64,000 nucleotides of DNA from CAYNUJ01 sp964573255 (GTDB taxonomy: Bacteria > Bacteroidota > Ignavibacteria > Ignavibacteriales > Melioribacteraceae), in the NCBI GenBank assembly GCA_964573255.1, contig CAZNJB010000017.1:1-64000 (forward strand). The letters are read 5' to 3'. Shown one piece after another: positions 1 through 8,333 of the stretch. The notes beneath the pieces are model-generated. The model was not told the origin of the DNA, made no database searches, and saw only the letters and a list, made by a program, of their open reading frames with translations. The position numbers were made by a program, and so were the translations under genes. Position 1 is the first letter of the stretch. Each line of letters starts with the position of its first letter.

Positions 1-53
1 ATATTTAACTTTTTAAAAAACAAAATTTATTCCATAACAAATTCGAGAAAAAA

Positions 54-854
54 ATGGTTTCAACAAACTTTTACAGAAACGCACGTGCGTACGATATAGC
101 CTTTTCGGATAGAGATTTTGAGGTTGAATGCGATTTTATTGAATGGTGTTTGAAAAATATATCTAATATAGATAAGAGAAAAAAGAAATATTCATTTTTG
201 GAGTTGGGTAGTGGACCTTCCCGACATGCAAGAGAATTTGCTGCAAGGGGTTGGAATTCTTTTGCGCTCGATTTATCTAAGGAAATGCTCGAATTTGCGG
301 CGGAGGAAGCCGAACGTGAGGGAGTAACGATTCATACCGTTCATGCAGATATGAGTTCTTTTAAGTTAAAGGAAAAGGTGGATGTAGCAGCTACGTTAAT
401 GGAGAGTATTTCTCATCTTACAACTAACGAGCAGATGATTTCTCATTTTAAATCAGTTGCAAAAGCATTAAATCCGGGCGGTGTTTATATAATTGAAGCT
501 ACTCATCCTCAATTCTTTTTCCCTGATAATGAGCCGAATATTTGGACTTGCCGTAAAGGAAAGACAAAGGTGGAAGTTACTTTCGGATTGCCTACTGATA
601 AATACAATTCCATCACTCAGGTATGGGATGTAACTACGCGAATGAAAATTACGGAAAAAGGAGAAGAGTATTTTACAGAAACTATTACTTCTTTGAGATG
701 GTATTTAGCTCAGGAAATGAAATTGTTGATTCAGCAATCTAAAGCATTCGAGGAATTTTGGATGTTCGGAAGCTTGTATTTTATTCCTCCTAAACCGCTT
801 GATGAAAGCGATGATTCCGATGCAATGGTTATTGTTTTGAGAAAGAAAAAATAA
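54..854 (+). CDS. Class I SAM-dependent methyltransferase
   Basis: A 266-residue protein with a Rossmann methyltransferase core. Residues about 48-56 carry the SAM-binding glycine motif (FLELGSGPS), followed by an acidic loop (ALDLSKEML, about 72-80) that would bind the ribose and a motif II-like stretch (VHADMSSF). A long C-terminal half after residue 150 should hold the substrate-specific part. There is no signal peptide, so it is cytoplasmic. The substrate cannot be read from the sequence. The stop codon is followed at once by the ATG of the next gene, so the two are probably cotranscribed. The start has only a weak purine-rich sequence upstream. The family assignment is firm and the role is unknown. 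Confidence 0.85.
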   Translation: MVSTNFYRNARAYDIAFSDRDFEVECDFIEWCLKNISNIDKRKKKYSFLELGSGPSRHAREFAARGWNSFALDLSKEMLEFAAEEAEREGVTIHTVHADMSSFKLKEKVDVAATLMESISHLTTNEQMISHFKSVAKALNPGGVYIIEATHPQFFFPDNEPNIWTCRKGKTKVEVTFGLPTDKYNSITQVWDVTTRMKITEKGEEYFTETITSLRWYLAQEMKLLIQQSKAFEEFWMFGSLYFIPPKPLDESDDSDAMVIVLRKKK

Positions 855-3260
855 ATGAAGCAATTACTTTTATATATTTTATTACCGATTATTTATCTCA
901 ATGCTCAAACCTTTGAATTATCAGGAATAATTAAAGACGGTGAAACTAATTCAAGTTTGAGTTATGCTAATATTCGAATTGAGGGAACGATGATGGGAAC
1001 TTCGTCCAATGTTGACGGGCGTTTTTCCATTAGGCTGCCGATGGGATCATATAAAATTATTGCTTCATATTTGGGATATAGATCGGATACACTTGATGTA
1101 AATTTAAATGGGAATCTTTCTCTTGAAATAAAACTGGAACGTGATTTTCTTGAACTTCCAACTGTGACCGTAACTCCCGGAATAAATCCAGCGATTAAGA
1201 TTATTAAAGAAGCGATTAAGTATAAACTAAAAAGAAACAAAAAATTAAATTCATATATCTACAAAGCTTATACTAAAGCTCTCATCAGGAGTTCTGAAAA
1301 ATTAAGTTCAACCGGAAATACCATATCAATAGGTGTGGGGAATAGTGATTCAACCAAACTTGTTATTTCCGGAATAATTGAAAATGAGAGCAGAGGTTAT
1401 TTCAAAAAACCCGATAAATTAAAGGAAGAAATAATTGCTCGCAAACAAACTTCAAATGCTTCATCATCAATTAATATTTTAACCGGTGGAAGATTTATCC
1501 AGGATTTTTACGGTGATGAAGTCGAGTTCTTTAACAAAAAGATTATGAGTCCCATAAATGAATCAGCATTGGATTATTACTATTATTATTTAGCCGATTC
1601 ATTAGCCTTCAATAATAAAAAAATATATAAGATTTACTTTAATGTAATTGATGAAAACGATCCGGGATTTTACGGAGACCTTTATATTGCCGATAGCTTA
1701 TTCAATCTAGTTAAGATTGACGTCCATATAAATTCTGCTGCTAATCCGGGAGGAATATTTACCGATGTACATCTGCTACAACAATTTCTTTCTTACGGCG
1801 ATGAAATATTTATGCCTATTGATTACAGAATCAAGGGTGAAGGCAATGTTTTGGGATTGTTTCCCTTTGGTTTGGAATTAAATTCTGTTTTTTATGATTA
1901 TGAAATCAATCCGGATATTCCCGATGATTTTTTTGATAAATCGTTGTTAGCGGTCTTACCCGAAGCAGATAATAAAGATTCAATTTACTGGAAGCAAACA
2001 CAAACAATTCCTTCAACGCCCGAAGAAATAAAGGCTTATGCTAAATTCGATAGCATTAAAAATAAACCTAAATCTCTGTTCGAAAATTTTTCTCCCATTT
2101 CCACTGCATTCAAAGTTGGCGATCACTTTGTGATAAGCGGACCACTGTCTTTGTATAAATTCAACAGAGTAGAAGGGCATGCTTTGGATTTTGATGTTAA
2201 GTGGTACGACTTTTATAAAAAAAGATTTTACGGCAATGCTTCGGTTGCATACGGCTTCAATGATAAGAAGCCCAAGTGGAATATTGCGGCTAAGTATTTG
2301 TTCGGTAAGTATAGAACCGGAAGTTTAAGTTTATCGGTTTTCAACAATTTATCTGTGCTGTTTCAAGAATTTGATTACTATAATGAACTAACTTCGACTA
2401 TTCTGAACTTATTCTATAGATATGATTTCAGGAATTATTTTTACAGAAAAGGATTCACAGCGGAATTTACCAGTGAAATTTTTCAGGTAATGTTTTGGGG
2501 ATTAAAATATTCTTACAGTGATGATTTGAGTGGAATTATTAATACAAACTTTTCCTTTTTCTATAAGGATAAATCATTTCCGGAAAATAAAAGTGTGGAT
2601 GAAGGCCAAACCGAAACGGTGAAAATTTCAGCCAATTTCGATTTTCGTAATTTTATTGAAGACGGATATTTTAGAAGAAGAGTTTCGGAAGGAAAGTCAT
2701 ATATTTTATTAGGCGCAGATGTTCTTTTCGGTAGATACAAAGGAAAGCAATCTTTTGATTTTACGAAATATCACGGGTACTTAAACGGAGTTTTATTCAC
2801 ATTTGGTTCGACTAACTTACAATTCAGCGCCGATGTTTATTGGACTAACGGAATTACGCCCTTTCAGTTTCTAAATGTTCTGCCCGGTAATATTTCTTCA
2901 TCGGGTAAATCCAATTCATTTAGAACACTTGGTTTTGGTGAGGTTTACGGGGATAAAAGCGCAACATTATTTTTAGAGGAAAATTTTAACGACGAAATAT
3001 TTCGCCGTTTTGGTATTCCACTGCTAAATAAATCAAGGTTAAATCTTACCGTATATCTTTCCGCTGCAATTATGGAGGCATCGAACAGTCTGAAAAATGA
3101 ATTTACAGGACGAAGCTTTTTGGAGTTCAAAAGTCCTTTCTATGAAGCCGGATTTAGTATCGGTCATCCGTTATTTCCTCTGAAATTTGAATTTACTTGG
3201 AAGCTAAATTATAAAGGCAATAATAATTTTGTCTTTGGCATTAACTCCGTAATTCTTTAA
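855..3260 (+). CDS. DUF5686-type outer-membrane protein with carboxypeptidase-regulatory-like domain
   Basis: An 801-residue protein with a short signal peptide (residues 1-18, cleavage after NAQ). Residues about 20-95 form a carboxypeptidase-regulatory-like beta-sandwich (FELSGIIKDGET, then GYRSDTLDV), the module that precedes many FCB-group outer-membrane proteins. The next section (about 105-380) matches the layout of DUF5686 proteins, with a start rich in basic residues and a conserved AIKYKLKRN stretch. The last 400 residues are aromatic, alternate polar and apolar residues, and look like a beta-barrel. It starts directly after the stop of the methyltransferase. The exact function is unknown; surface transport or assembly is an inference. 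Confidence 0.8.
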   Translation: MKQLLLYILLPIIYLNAQTFELSGIIKDGETNSSLSYANIRIEGTMMGTSSNVDGRFSIRLPMGSYKIIASYLGYRSDTLDVNLNGNLSLEIKLERDFLELPTVTVTPGINPAIKIIKEAIKYKLKRNKKLNSYIYKAYTKALIRSSEKLSSTGNTISIGVGNSDSTKLVISGIIENESRGYFKKPDKLKEEIIARKQTSNASSSINILTGGRFIQDFYGDEVEFFNKKIMSPINESALDYYYYYLADSLAFNNKKIYKIYFNVIDENDPGFYGDLYIADSLFNLVKIDVHINSAANPGGIFTDVHLLQQFLSYGDEIFMPIDYRIKGEGNVLGLFPFGLELNSVFYDYEINPDIPDDFFDKSLLAVLPEADNKDSIYWKQTQTIPSTPEEIKAYAKFDSIKNKPKSLFENFSPISTAFKVGDHFVISGPLSLYKFNRVEGHALDFDVKWYDFYKKRFYGNASVAYGFNDKKPKWNIAAKYLFGKYRTGSLSLSVFNNLSVLFQEFDYYNELTSTILNLFYRYDFRNYFYRKGFTAEFTSEIFQVMFWGLKYSYSDDLSGIINTNFSFFYKDKSFPENKSVDEGQTETVKISANFDFRNFIEDGYFRRRVSEGKSYILLGADVLFGRYKGKQSFDFTKYHGYLNGVLFTFGSTNLQFSADVYWTNGITPFQFLNVLPGNISSSGKSNSFRTLGFGEVYGDKSATLFLEENFNDEIFRRFGIPLLNKSRLNLTVYLSAAIMEASNSLKNEFTGRSFLEFKSPFYEAGFSIGHPLFPLKFEFTWKLNYKGNNNFVFGINSVIL

Positions 3261-3409
3261 TTATAATGCTGGAAAAGTTATGCCGGACGATAAATCAAGA
3301 AGTTGTATTTACTTTAATATTTGATAAGTAAATTTGGCTAAAAATTAAAGTCGGTTCGTGTGTACTTTATTTATTCCTGCGTTTTCTGAGATATAATTTC
3401 AATCATTAT

Positions 3410-3868
3410 TCAACTGTCTTCATTTAGCAGACCAAACTGGCTAAGATGATGAGTAAAATGCTTTTTATGAAACATATCCCATTCTTGCTTATTCAATTCA
3501 CCAAAACTCGGATTAATAAAAACACTGTCGGGGTTTTGCATAAAATAATTTTCATAATCTAAAATTTCATTCTTCAAAGCTTCTATTGCTTTTTCTAAAG
3601 AGCTATATTCCAGTTCGATCAAACCTTCTCCCTGAAGTGGATTTGTGAAATTTTTAGGTAAAGGTCTGTTGCTCATTAAAAATTTTTTGAGAACCGGAAT
3701 TCGTTTCTCGTCAATAGATGCATTGCGGACAACATTTTTACCGTTACTTATTTTTATTGATGAAATTAAATGTTCCACCATATGTTGCGGGGTCATTATT
3801 CCCCATAAAGGTTTTTTGTTTGCATCCAAGAAGTCTAAATTTGCGGCGAGTCTTTGGAGTGGGGTCAT
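3410..3868 (-). CDS. DUF1569/DinB-like helical protein
   Basis: A 152-residue soluble protein with no signal peptide. The N-terminal MTPQHMVEHL and the C-terminal WDMFHKKHFTHHLSQFGL are typical of DUF1569 and the wider DinB four-helix-bundle fold, in which spaced histidines bind a metal. Here the candidate ligands are the His in MVEHL and the two in HHLSQ. Members occur widely in Bacteroidota and related phyla, often without known substrate; some DinB proteins are thiol transferases. A purine-rich AGGAGG sequence precedes the ATG (complement of 3871-3876). It stands between two minus-strand units and shows no operon partner. Confidence 0.75.
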   Translation of the reverse strand: MTPLQRLAANLDFLDANKKPLWGIMTPQHMVEHLISSIKISNGKNVVRNASIDEKRIPVLKKFLMSNRPLPKNFTNPLQGEGLIELEYSSLEKAIEALKNEILDYENYFMQNPDSVFINPSFGELNKQEWDMFHKKHFTHHLSQFGLLNEDS

Positions 3869-3891
3869 TATACCTCCTTTCGACTTTTGTC

Positions 3892-3934
3892 TAAAAATAA
3901 AAAGGGGATTAGACGGTAAAGTCCAATCCCCTTT
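3892..3934 (-). terminator. Intrinsic terminator after acn
   Basis: A hairpin with arms 3901-3911 and 3924-3934 (AAAGGGGATT against AATCCCCTTT, extended inward with one mismatch) and a short loop. Read on the minus strand it is followed by a T-rich run (complement of 3892-3900). It lies 13 bases downstream of the aconitase stop codon. Confidence 0.85.
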
Positions 3935-3946
3935 GAAAAAACAACA

Positions 3947-6208
3947 TTAATTATTTTTACTTGCAATCAAATTCAAAGCGCTGCCTGCTTTGAACCATTC
4001 AATTTGATTTTCATTCAATGTATGATTGAGCATTGCTTCTTCGGTTGTGCCATCGGCATGTTTGATAATTAACTTCAACTGTTTGCCGGGTGCTAAATCT
4101 TTAAGACCGACAATACTCAATTTGTCATCTTCCTGAATTTTATCATAATCTGCAGGATCAGCAAATGTTAAAGGCAGAACGCCTTGTTTTTTAAGGTTAG
4201 TTTCGTGGATTCTGGCGAAGCTTCTAACAATAACCGCTTTACCACCGAGATGACGAGGTTCCATTGCAGCATGTTCACGGCTCGAACCTTCACCGTAGTT
4301 TTCATCTCCAATTACAATCCAACCGATACCGCGTTTTTTATAATCGCGCGCTACATCGCTGGTTCTTGCATATTCACCGGTAAATTGATTTTTTACTTCT
4401 CCGGCTTTATCCGTGAAAGCATTTATTGCGCCGAGGAAAAGGTTATCTGATATATTATCTATGTGACCGCGATATCTTAACCAAGGACCTGCCATTGAAA
4501 TATGATCTGTTGTACATTTACCTTTTGCTTTTAAGAGAACCGGTAAATCGATGAAATCATTTCCGTCCCATGGTTCAAATCTTTCAAGCAATTGAAGTCT
4601 TTCACTGTTCGGATCGATAATTACTTCAACGGCTGATGAATCTTCTGCCGGCGGTATGTAACCTTCAGTATCTTTAATGAATCCGTTTTCGGGAAGTTCT
4701 CTTCCTTTCGGTGCGTCTAATTTTACTTCTTCTCCGTTATCATTTACTATTGTGTCGGTAATAGGATTGAAATCGAGTCTTCCTGCTATTGCCAAAGCAG
4801 TTGTGAGTTCCGGAGAAGCAACGAATGCGAGTGTTGCCGGGTTGCCGTCGTTTCTTTTTGCAAAGTTTCTGTTGAATGAAGTAACAATGGAGTTTTTGTC
4901 TCCTTCTTGTATATCCATTCTTTTCCACATACCGATGCAAGGACCGCAGGCGTTTGCTAAAACAACACCGCCTATTTCGGTAAGTATTTGTAACTGACCG
5001 TCTCTTTCGATAGTTGCTCTTACTTGTTCGGAACCGGGAGTGATAGTGTATTGTGATTTAACCTTTAATCCCTTGCTTAATGCTTGTTTTGCTATGCTAG
5101 CAGCGCGATCGATGTCTTCGTAACTTGAGTTGGTACAGCTACCTATCAATCCAACGCTCAATTTTTTCGGGAAGTTTTCTTTTTCGCACGCTTCTTTCAT
5201 TTTGGAAATCGGCCAAGCTTTATCCGGTGTGAAAGGACCGTTTAAGTGAGGTTCTAATTCATCCAAATTAATTTCAATGAGTTGGTCGTAATATTTTTCC
5301 GGATTAGCATAAACTTCGTCGTCGGCTCTTAAATGTTCGGCATTTTTAGAAGCCAATTCTGCAACATCTGCTCTTTCGGTTACTCTTAAATATTCAGCCA
5401 TTTTCTCATCAAAAGCAAACAATGAAGTTGTGGCTCCTATTTCAGCGCCCATATTACAGATGGTTGCTTTTCCGGTAGCGGAAAATGAATTTGCGCCGTC
5501 GCCGAAATATTCAACAATAGCTCCGGTTCCTCCTTTTACAGTAAGGATTCCAGCTACTTTAAGAATAATGTCTTTGGCTGATGTCCAACCGCTTAATTTA
5601 CCGGTGAGTTTTATACCTATCAATTTAGGGAATTTCAATTCCCAAGGCATACCCGACATAACATCTACGGCATCTGCACCGCCAACACCGATAGCAATCA
5701 TTCCCAATCCGCCGGCGTTAGGAGTATGTGAGTCGGTTCCTATCATCATTCCACCAGGGAAAGCATAATTTTCTAGAACCACTTGGTGAATTATTCCCGC
5801 ACCGGGTTTCCAAAAACCTACTCCGTATTTTGCAGCAGCAGTTCTTAAAAAGTCATATACTTCTTTATTTTCTTCGTTTGCAGTCTTAAGGTCTTCTTCG
5901 GCGCCGTATTGTGCGCGTATTAAGTGGTCGGTATGAATTGTTGCAGGCACTGCAGATTGTTTTCTGCCCGAGTGCATAAATTGTAGCATTACCATTTGTG
6001 CGGTTGCATCCTGCATAGCAACTCTATCAGGTGCAAAATCTGCGTAATCTTCTCCGCGTTTGTAAGCTTTTTCAACTGGATTCCAAAGATGGGAATAAAG
6101 TATTTTTTCAGCCAAGGTGAGGGGGCGTCCAACAACTTCGCGGGCTTTGTTAACTTTTTCTGCGAGCTCGGCATAAACTTTTTCGATCATATCAATATTT
6201 GCTGTCAT
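3947..6208 (-). CDS. acn: Aconitate hydratase (mitochondrial-type)
   Basis: Isomerises citrate and isocitrate through cis-aconitate in the TCA cycle, in the cytoplasm, using a [4Fe-4S] cluster. Counting from the start chosen here, the cluster cysteines fall at residues 358 (GSCTNSS), 421 and 424 (NACGPCIGMW), the same numbers as in mitochondrial aconitase. Other signatures are GTDSHTPNAGG and, in the C-terminal swivel domain, GEGSSREHAA with the substrate-binding Arg. At about 753 residues it matches the mitochondrial/AcnA-like group and is shorter than AcnA or AcnB of enterics. Two adjacent ATGs lie at 6211 and 6208; AGGAG (complement of 6214-6218) is 5 bases from the second, which I chose. 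A longer reading to 6241 lacks a ribosome-binding site. A terminator follows the gene. Confidence 0.97.
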   Translation of the reverse strand: MTANIDMIEKVYAELAEKVNKAREVVGRPLTLAEKILYSHLWNPVEKAYKRGEDYADFAPDRVAMQDATAQMVMLQFMHSGRKQSAVPATIHTDHLIRAQYGAEEDLKTANEENKEVYDFLRTAAAKYGVGFWKPGAGIIHQVVLENYAFPGGMMIGTDSHTPNAGGLGMIAIGVGGADAVDVMSGMPWELKFPKLIGIKLTGKLSGWTSAKDIILKVAGILTVKGGTGAIVEYFGDGANSFSATGKATICNMGAEIGATTSLFAFDEKMAEYLRVTERADVAELASKNAEHLRADDEVYANPEKYYDQLIEINLDELEPHLNGPFTPDKAWPISKMKEACEKENFPKKLSVGLIGSCTNSSYEDIDRAASIAKQALSKGLKVKSQYTITPGSEQVRATIERDGQLQILTEIGGVVLANACGPCIGMWKRMDIQEGDKNSIVTSFNRNFAKRNDGNPATLAFVASPELTTALAIAGRLDFNPITDTIVNDNGEEVKLDAPKGRELPENGFIKDTEGYIPPAEDSSAVEVIIDPNSERLQLLERFEPWDGNDFIDLPVLLKAKGKCTTDHISMAGPWLRYRGHIDNISDNLFLGAINAFTDKAGEVKNQFTGEYARTSDVARDYKKRGIGWIVIGDENYGEGSSREHAAMEPRHLGGKAVIVRSFARIHETNLKKQGVLPLTFADPADYDKIQEDDKLSIVGLKDLAPGKQLKLIIKHADGTTEEAMLNHTLNENQIEWFKAGSALNLIASKNN

Positions 6209-6241
6209 CATATCTCCTATACTTTTTTTTATTCCTTGCAA

Positions 6242-6711
6242 AAATACTCAAATTCGCACTCAAATTCTTTTGAGAACTTTATATTTATATCAATAAATTT
6301 TGCCAACTCTATAAAAACGGTTAATTATTAAATAAAAATTTATTGAATAAACATCATTATCAACACTTAATAATTATGTGTTTAAGAGGGAAGGACTTTT
6401 CCGGTAAATATGCAGAGTTTTTAAAATGTCGAATGATTACTTTTTCTTCAAAAAGAAATGTAGCTATCAAATTAAGTATAAGTGCAATTATAATATAGAG
6501 AAAAGATTGGAATAATATATTATTTCAGAGGTAGTGTGGAAACAAAAAGAAGTAGTTGCCAAGGTATAAATTAAACGATAATTCTTATTTCAATTATCGG
6601 CATAATTGACTGCGATTCGGGAAATTGTATAAATTACTGTTAATCTGAAAGGAAACAACCGGAATATTAAAGAATGATATTAACCCGCTTTCTTATATTC
6701 ACGTTAATTTT
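6242..6711. other. Intergenic region without a recognised gene
   Basis: About 470 AT-rich bases between two minus-strand genes. It contains the upstream region of acn and presumably its promoter. I see no open frame with coding character, no RNA fold I recognise and no long repeat. Confidence 0.6.
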
Positions 6712-6745
6712 GAAAATAAAAGTAAGCCGCCTGTTTAAGGCGGCT
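6712..6745 (-). terminator. Intrinsic terminator after the DUF4920-like gene
   Basis: Stem AGCCGCC (6725-6731) and GGCGGCT (6739-6745) with a 7-base loop, followed on the minus strand by a T-rich stretch (complement of 6712-6724). It lies 8 bases after the stop of the upstream minus-strand gene. A nearly identical stem is used after the peroxiredoxin gene at 45.2 kb. Confidence 0.8.
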
Positions 6746-6753
6746 AAAATCAA

Positions 6754-7212
6754 TTATTCGATGATTGCTCCAATTCCTTTAATTTGATATACTTTGTTTT
6801 CTTTCTTTTTGCTGGCGCAGCAAGCTTTGCTGCTTCCATCTTTCTGCTCTTCCTTGCAGTCAGCTTCTTTCTTTTCTACCACGAAGCTGTAAACTTCACC
6901 TTCTACTAGAGCCTTTTTGCCTTTTGCTTCAACCGGGAAAACAATTTCGCCGTCGTTGACTTTAACTTTAATTTTTTCTCCATTTTCTTCGCCTGCAACT
7001 TCAATCCAGCAGCCCATTTTTTCACAAACGCCAACAACGGTTCCTTCAACTAAAACTCTTTTCCCTTCAAATTTTTCGGGAGCTTTTAAAATATCGGCTA
7101 TTTTTGTTTTTTCTTTTAATGTAAGTTCTTTTCCGTATTTTTTGCCGTCGCCAGCATAAATTAAAACAGATGCAATTAATAATATGCTTAAAATGCCCAC
7201 AATTCTTTTCAT
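6754..7212 (-). CDS. Secreted DUF4920-like OB-fold protein with cysteine motifs
   Basis: A 152-residue protein with an N-terminal signal peptide (MKRIVGILSILLIASVLIYAG). The middle, residues about 30-115, resembles the DUF4920 OB-like domain: IADILKAPEKFEGKRVLVEGTVVGVC, then MGCWIEVA. The two cysteines of VCEKMGCW are a likely metal or redox site. A further Lys/Glu-rich insert carries a Cys (EADCKEEQ) and a Cys-Cys pair (KACCASKK), which is not standard and could bind metal. The start at 7212 is preceded by AGGAG at a 5-base spacing; an upstream in-frame ATG has no such site. A terminator follows. The function is unknown; a periplasmic metal-binding role is inferred. Confidence 0.75.
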   Translation of the reverse strand: MKRIVGILSILLIASVLIYAGDGKKYGKELTLKEKTKIADILKAPEKFEGKRVLVEGTVVGVCEKMGCWIEVAGEENGEKIKVKVNDGEIVFPVEAKGKKALVEGEVYSFVVEKKEADCKEEQKDGSSKACCASKKKENKVYQIKGIGAIIE

Positions 7213-7307
7213 AAAATCTCCTATATAATTCATTTATAAAATTGTTATAATCAAAATTAGTTTTTAGTAAATTTAGATTCAATATAAATTACTTTAGAAT
7301 TGGAGAG

Positions 7308-8333
7308 ATGGATAGAAAAAAATTCATTAAAACAGCTATATTAACATCGTCTGCCTTTAGTCTGGGGTTTACTCGGTATTCTCTCCGGAATACGTATAGT
7401 GAAATTATTCATCCTCCAAAATTAAAACCCGGTGATGTTGTTGGCTTGGTAACACCTGGTTCCTACATTACCGAAAAAGAGCTTGAGGAAGCAAAGAAAA
7501 ATATCCGTTCGCTTAATTTAATTCCTTATCACACATCTAATGTTTTGAGTAAGGACGGATATTTAGCCGGAAGTGATAAACAAAGAGCCGAAGACATTAA
7601 CCATATGTTCAAAAATCCTGATGTTAAGTGCATTTGGGCAGTACGCGGTGGTTACGGCTGTACAAGAATTTTAGATTTAATTGATTATGATTTGATTCGA
7701 AGGAATCCCAAAGCTATTATAGGTTATAGTGATATCACAGCACTGCTTTATGCAGTATTCAGTCAAACCGGATTAATTTGTTTTCACGGACCGGTTGGGA
7801 TTTCAACATTTGATGAGTTTTCGGTTCACAATCTAAAACCTCTTTTATTTAGTGACGTAAAAGGACTCAAGATAAAACAATATAAAAATTCGGAGACAAC
7901 TGTAATCCGGTCGGGCAAGGCTGTTGGCAGATTGGTAGGCGGAAATTTATCTTTAATGGTTTCTTTAATAGGAACCAAATTCGATATTGAATCCAAGGAT
8001 AAAATTATATTTATTGAAGAAATTAACGAAGAGCCATACCGGATTGACAGAATGTTAACGCAAATGATACAAGCGGGTAAGTTTGAGGGAGCCAAAGGAA
8101 TTGCACTCGGTAATTTCCAAAAATGTGAAATTAAGGAAAACGATCCCGAGTTTGAGTCTTCTTTTACACTTAAAGAGGTTTTATACGATAGATTGTTTGG
8201 GCTAGGCATTCCGGTGGTTTACGGTCTTTCATTCGGACATATTTCAAATAAAATAACACTTCCTTTTGGGGCAAAAGCCGAATTGGATGTAAATAACAAT
8301 ACAATTAAATTGCTCGAAAATACGGTGGTCTGA
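7308..8333 (+). CDS. LD-carboxypeptidase (peptidase S66, LdcA-like)
   Basis: Cleaves the terminal D-alanine from murein tetrapeptides during peptidoglycan recycling. The S66 catalytic triad is visible: Ser141 in IGYSDIT, Glu237/238 in FIEEINEEPYRID, and His311 in FGHISNKITLPFG. The RGGYGCTR turn before the nucleophile is also conserved. The N-terminus (MDRKKFIKTAILTSSAFSLG) is a hydrophobic export-type signal, which many homologues lack, so this copy may work in the periplasm. At 341 residues it is of normal length plus the leader. The stop codon shares one base with the priA start (TGATG), so translation of the two is probably coupled. Confidence 0.9.
   Translation: MDRKKFIKTAILTSSAFSLGFTRYSLRNTYSEIIHPPKLKPGDVVGLVTPGSYITEKELEEAKKNIRSLNLIPYHTSNVLSKDGYLAGSDKQRAEDINHMFKNPDVKCIWAVRGGYGCTRILDLIDYDLIRRNPKAIIGYSDITALLYAVFSQTGLICFHGPVGISTFDEFSVHNLKPLLFSDVKGLKIKQYKNSETTVIRSGKAVGRLVGGNLSLMVSLIGTKFDIESKDKIIFIEEINEEPYRIDRMLTQMIQAGKFEGAKGIALGNFQKCEIKENDPEFESSFTLKEVLYDRLFGLGIPVVYGLSFGHISNKITLPFGAKAELDVNNNTIKLLENTVV

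Noticed and set aside
4184..6331. Several plus-strand reading frames of 88-112 codons across the aconitase gene
   Set aside because: They are antisense to a gene with all family motifs intact, have no ribosome-binding sites and code for low-complexity Ser/Phe-rich sequence.
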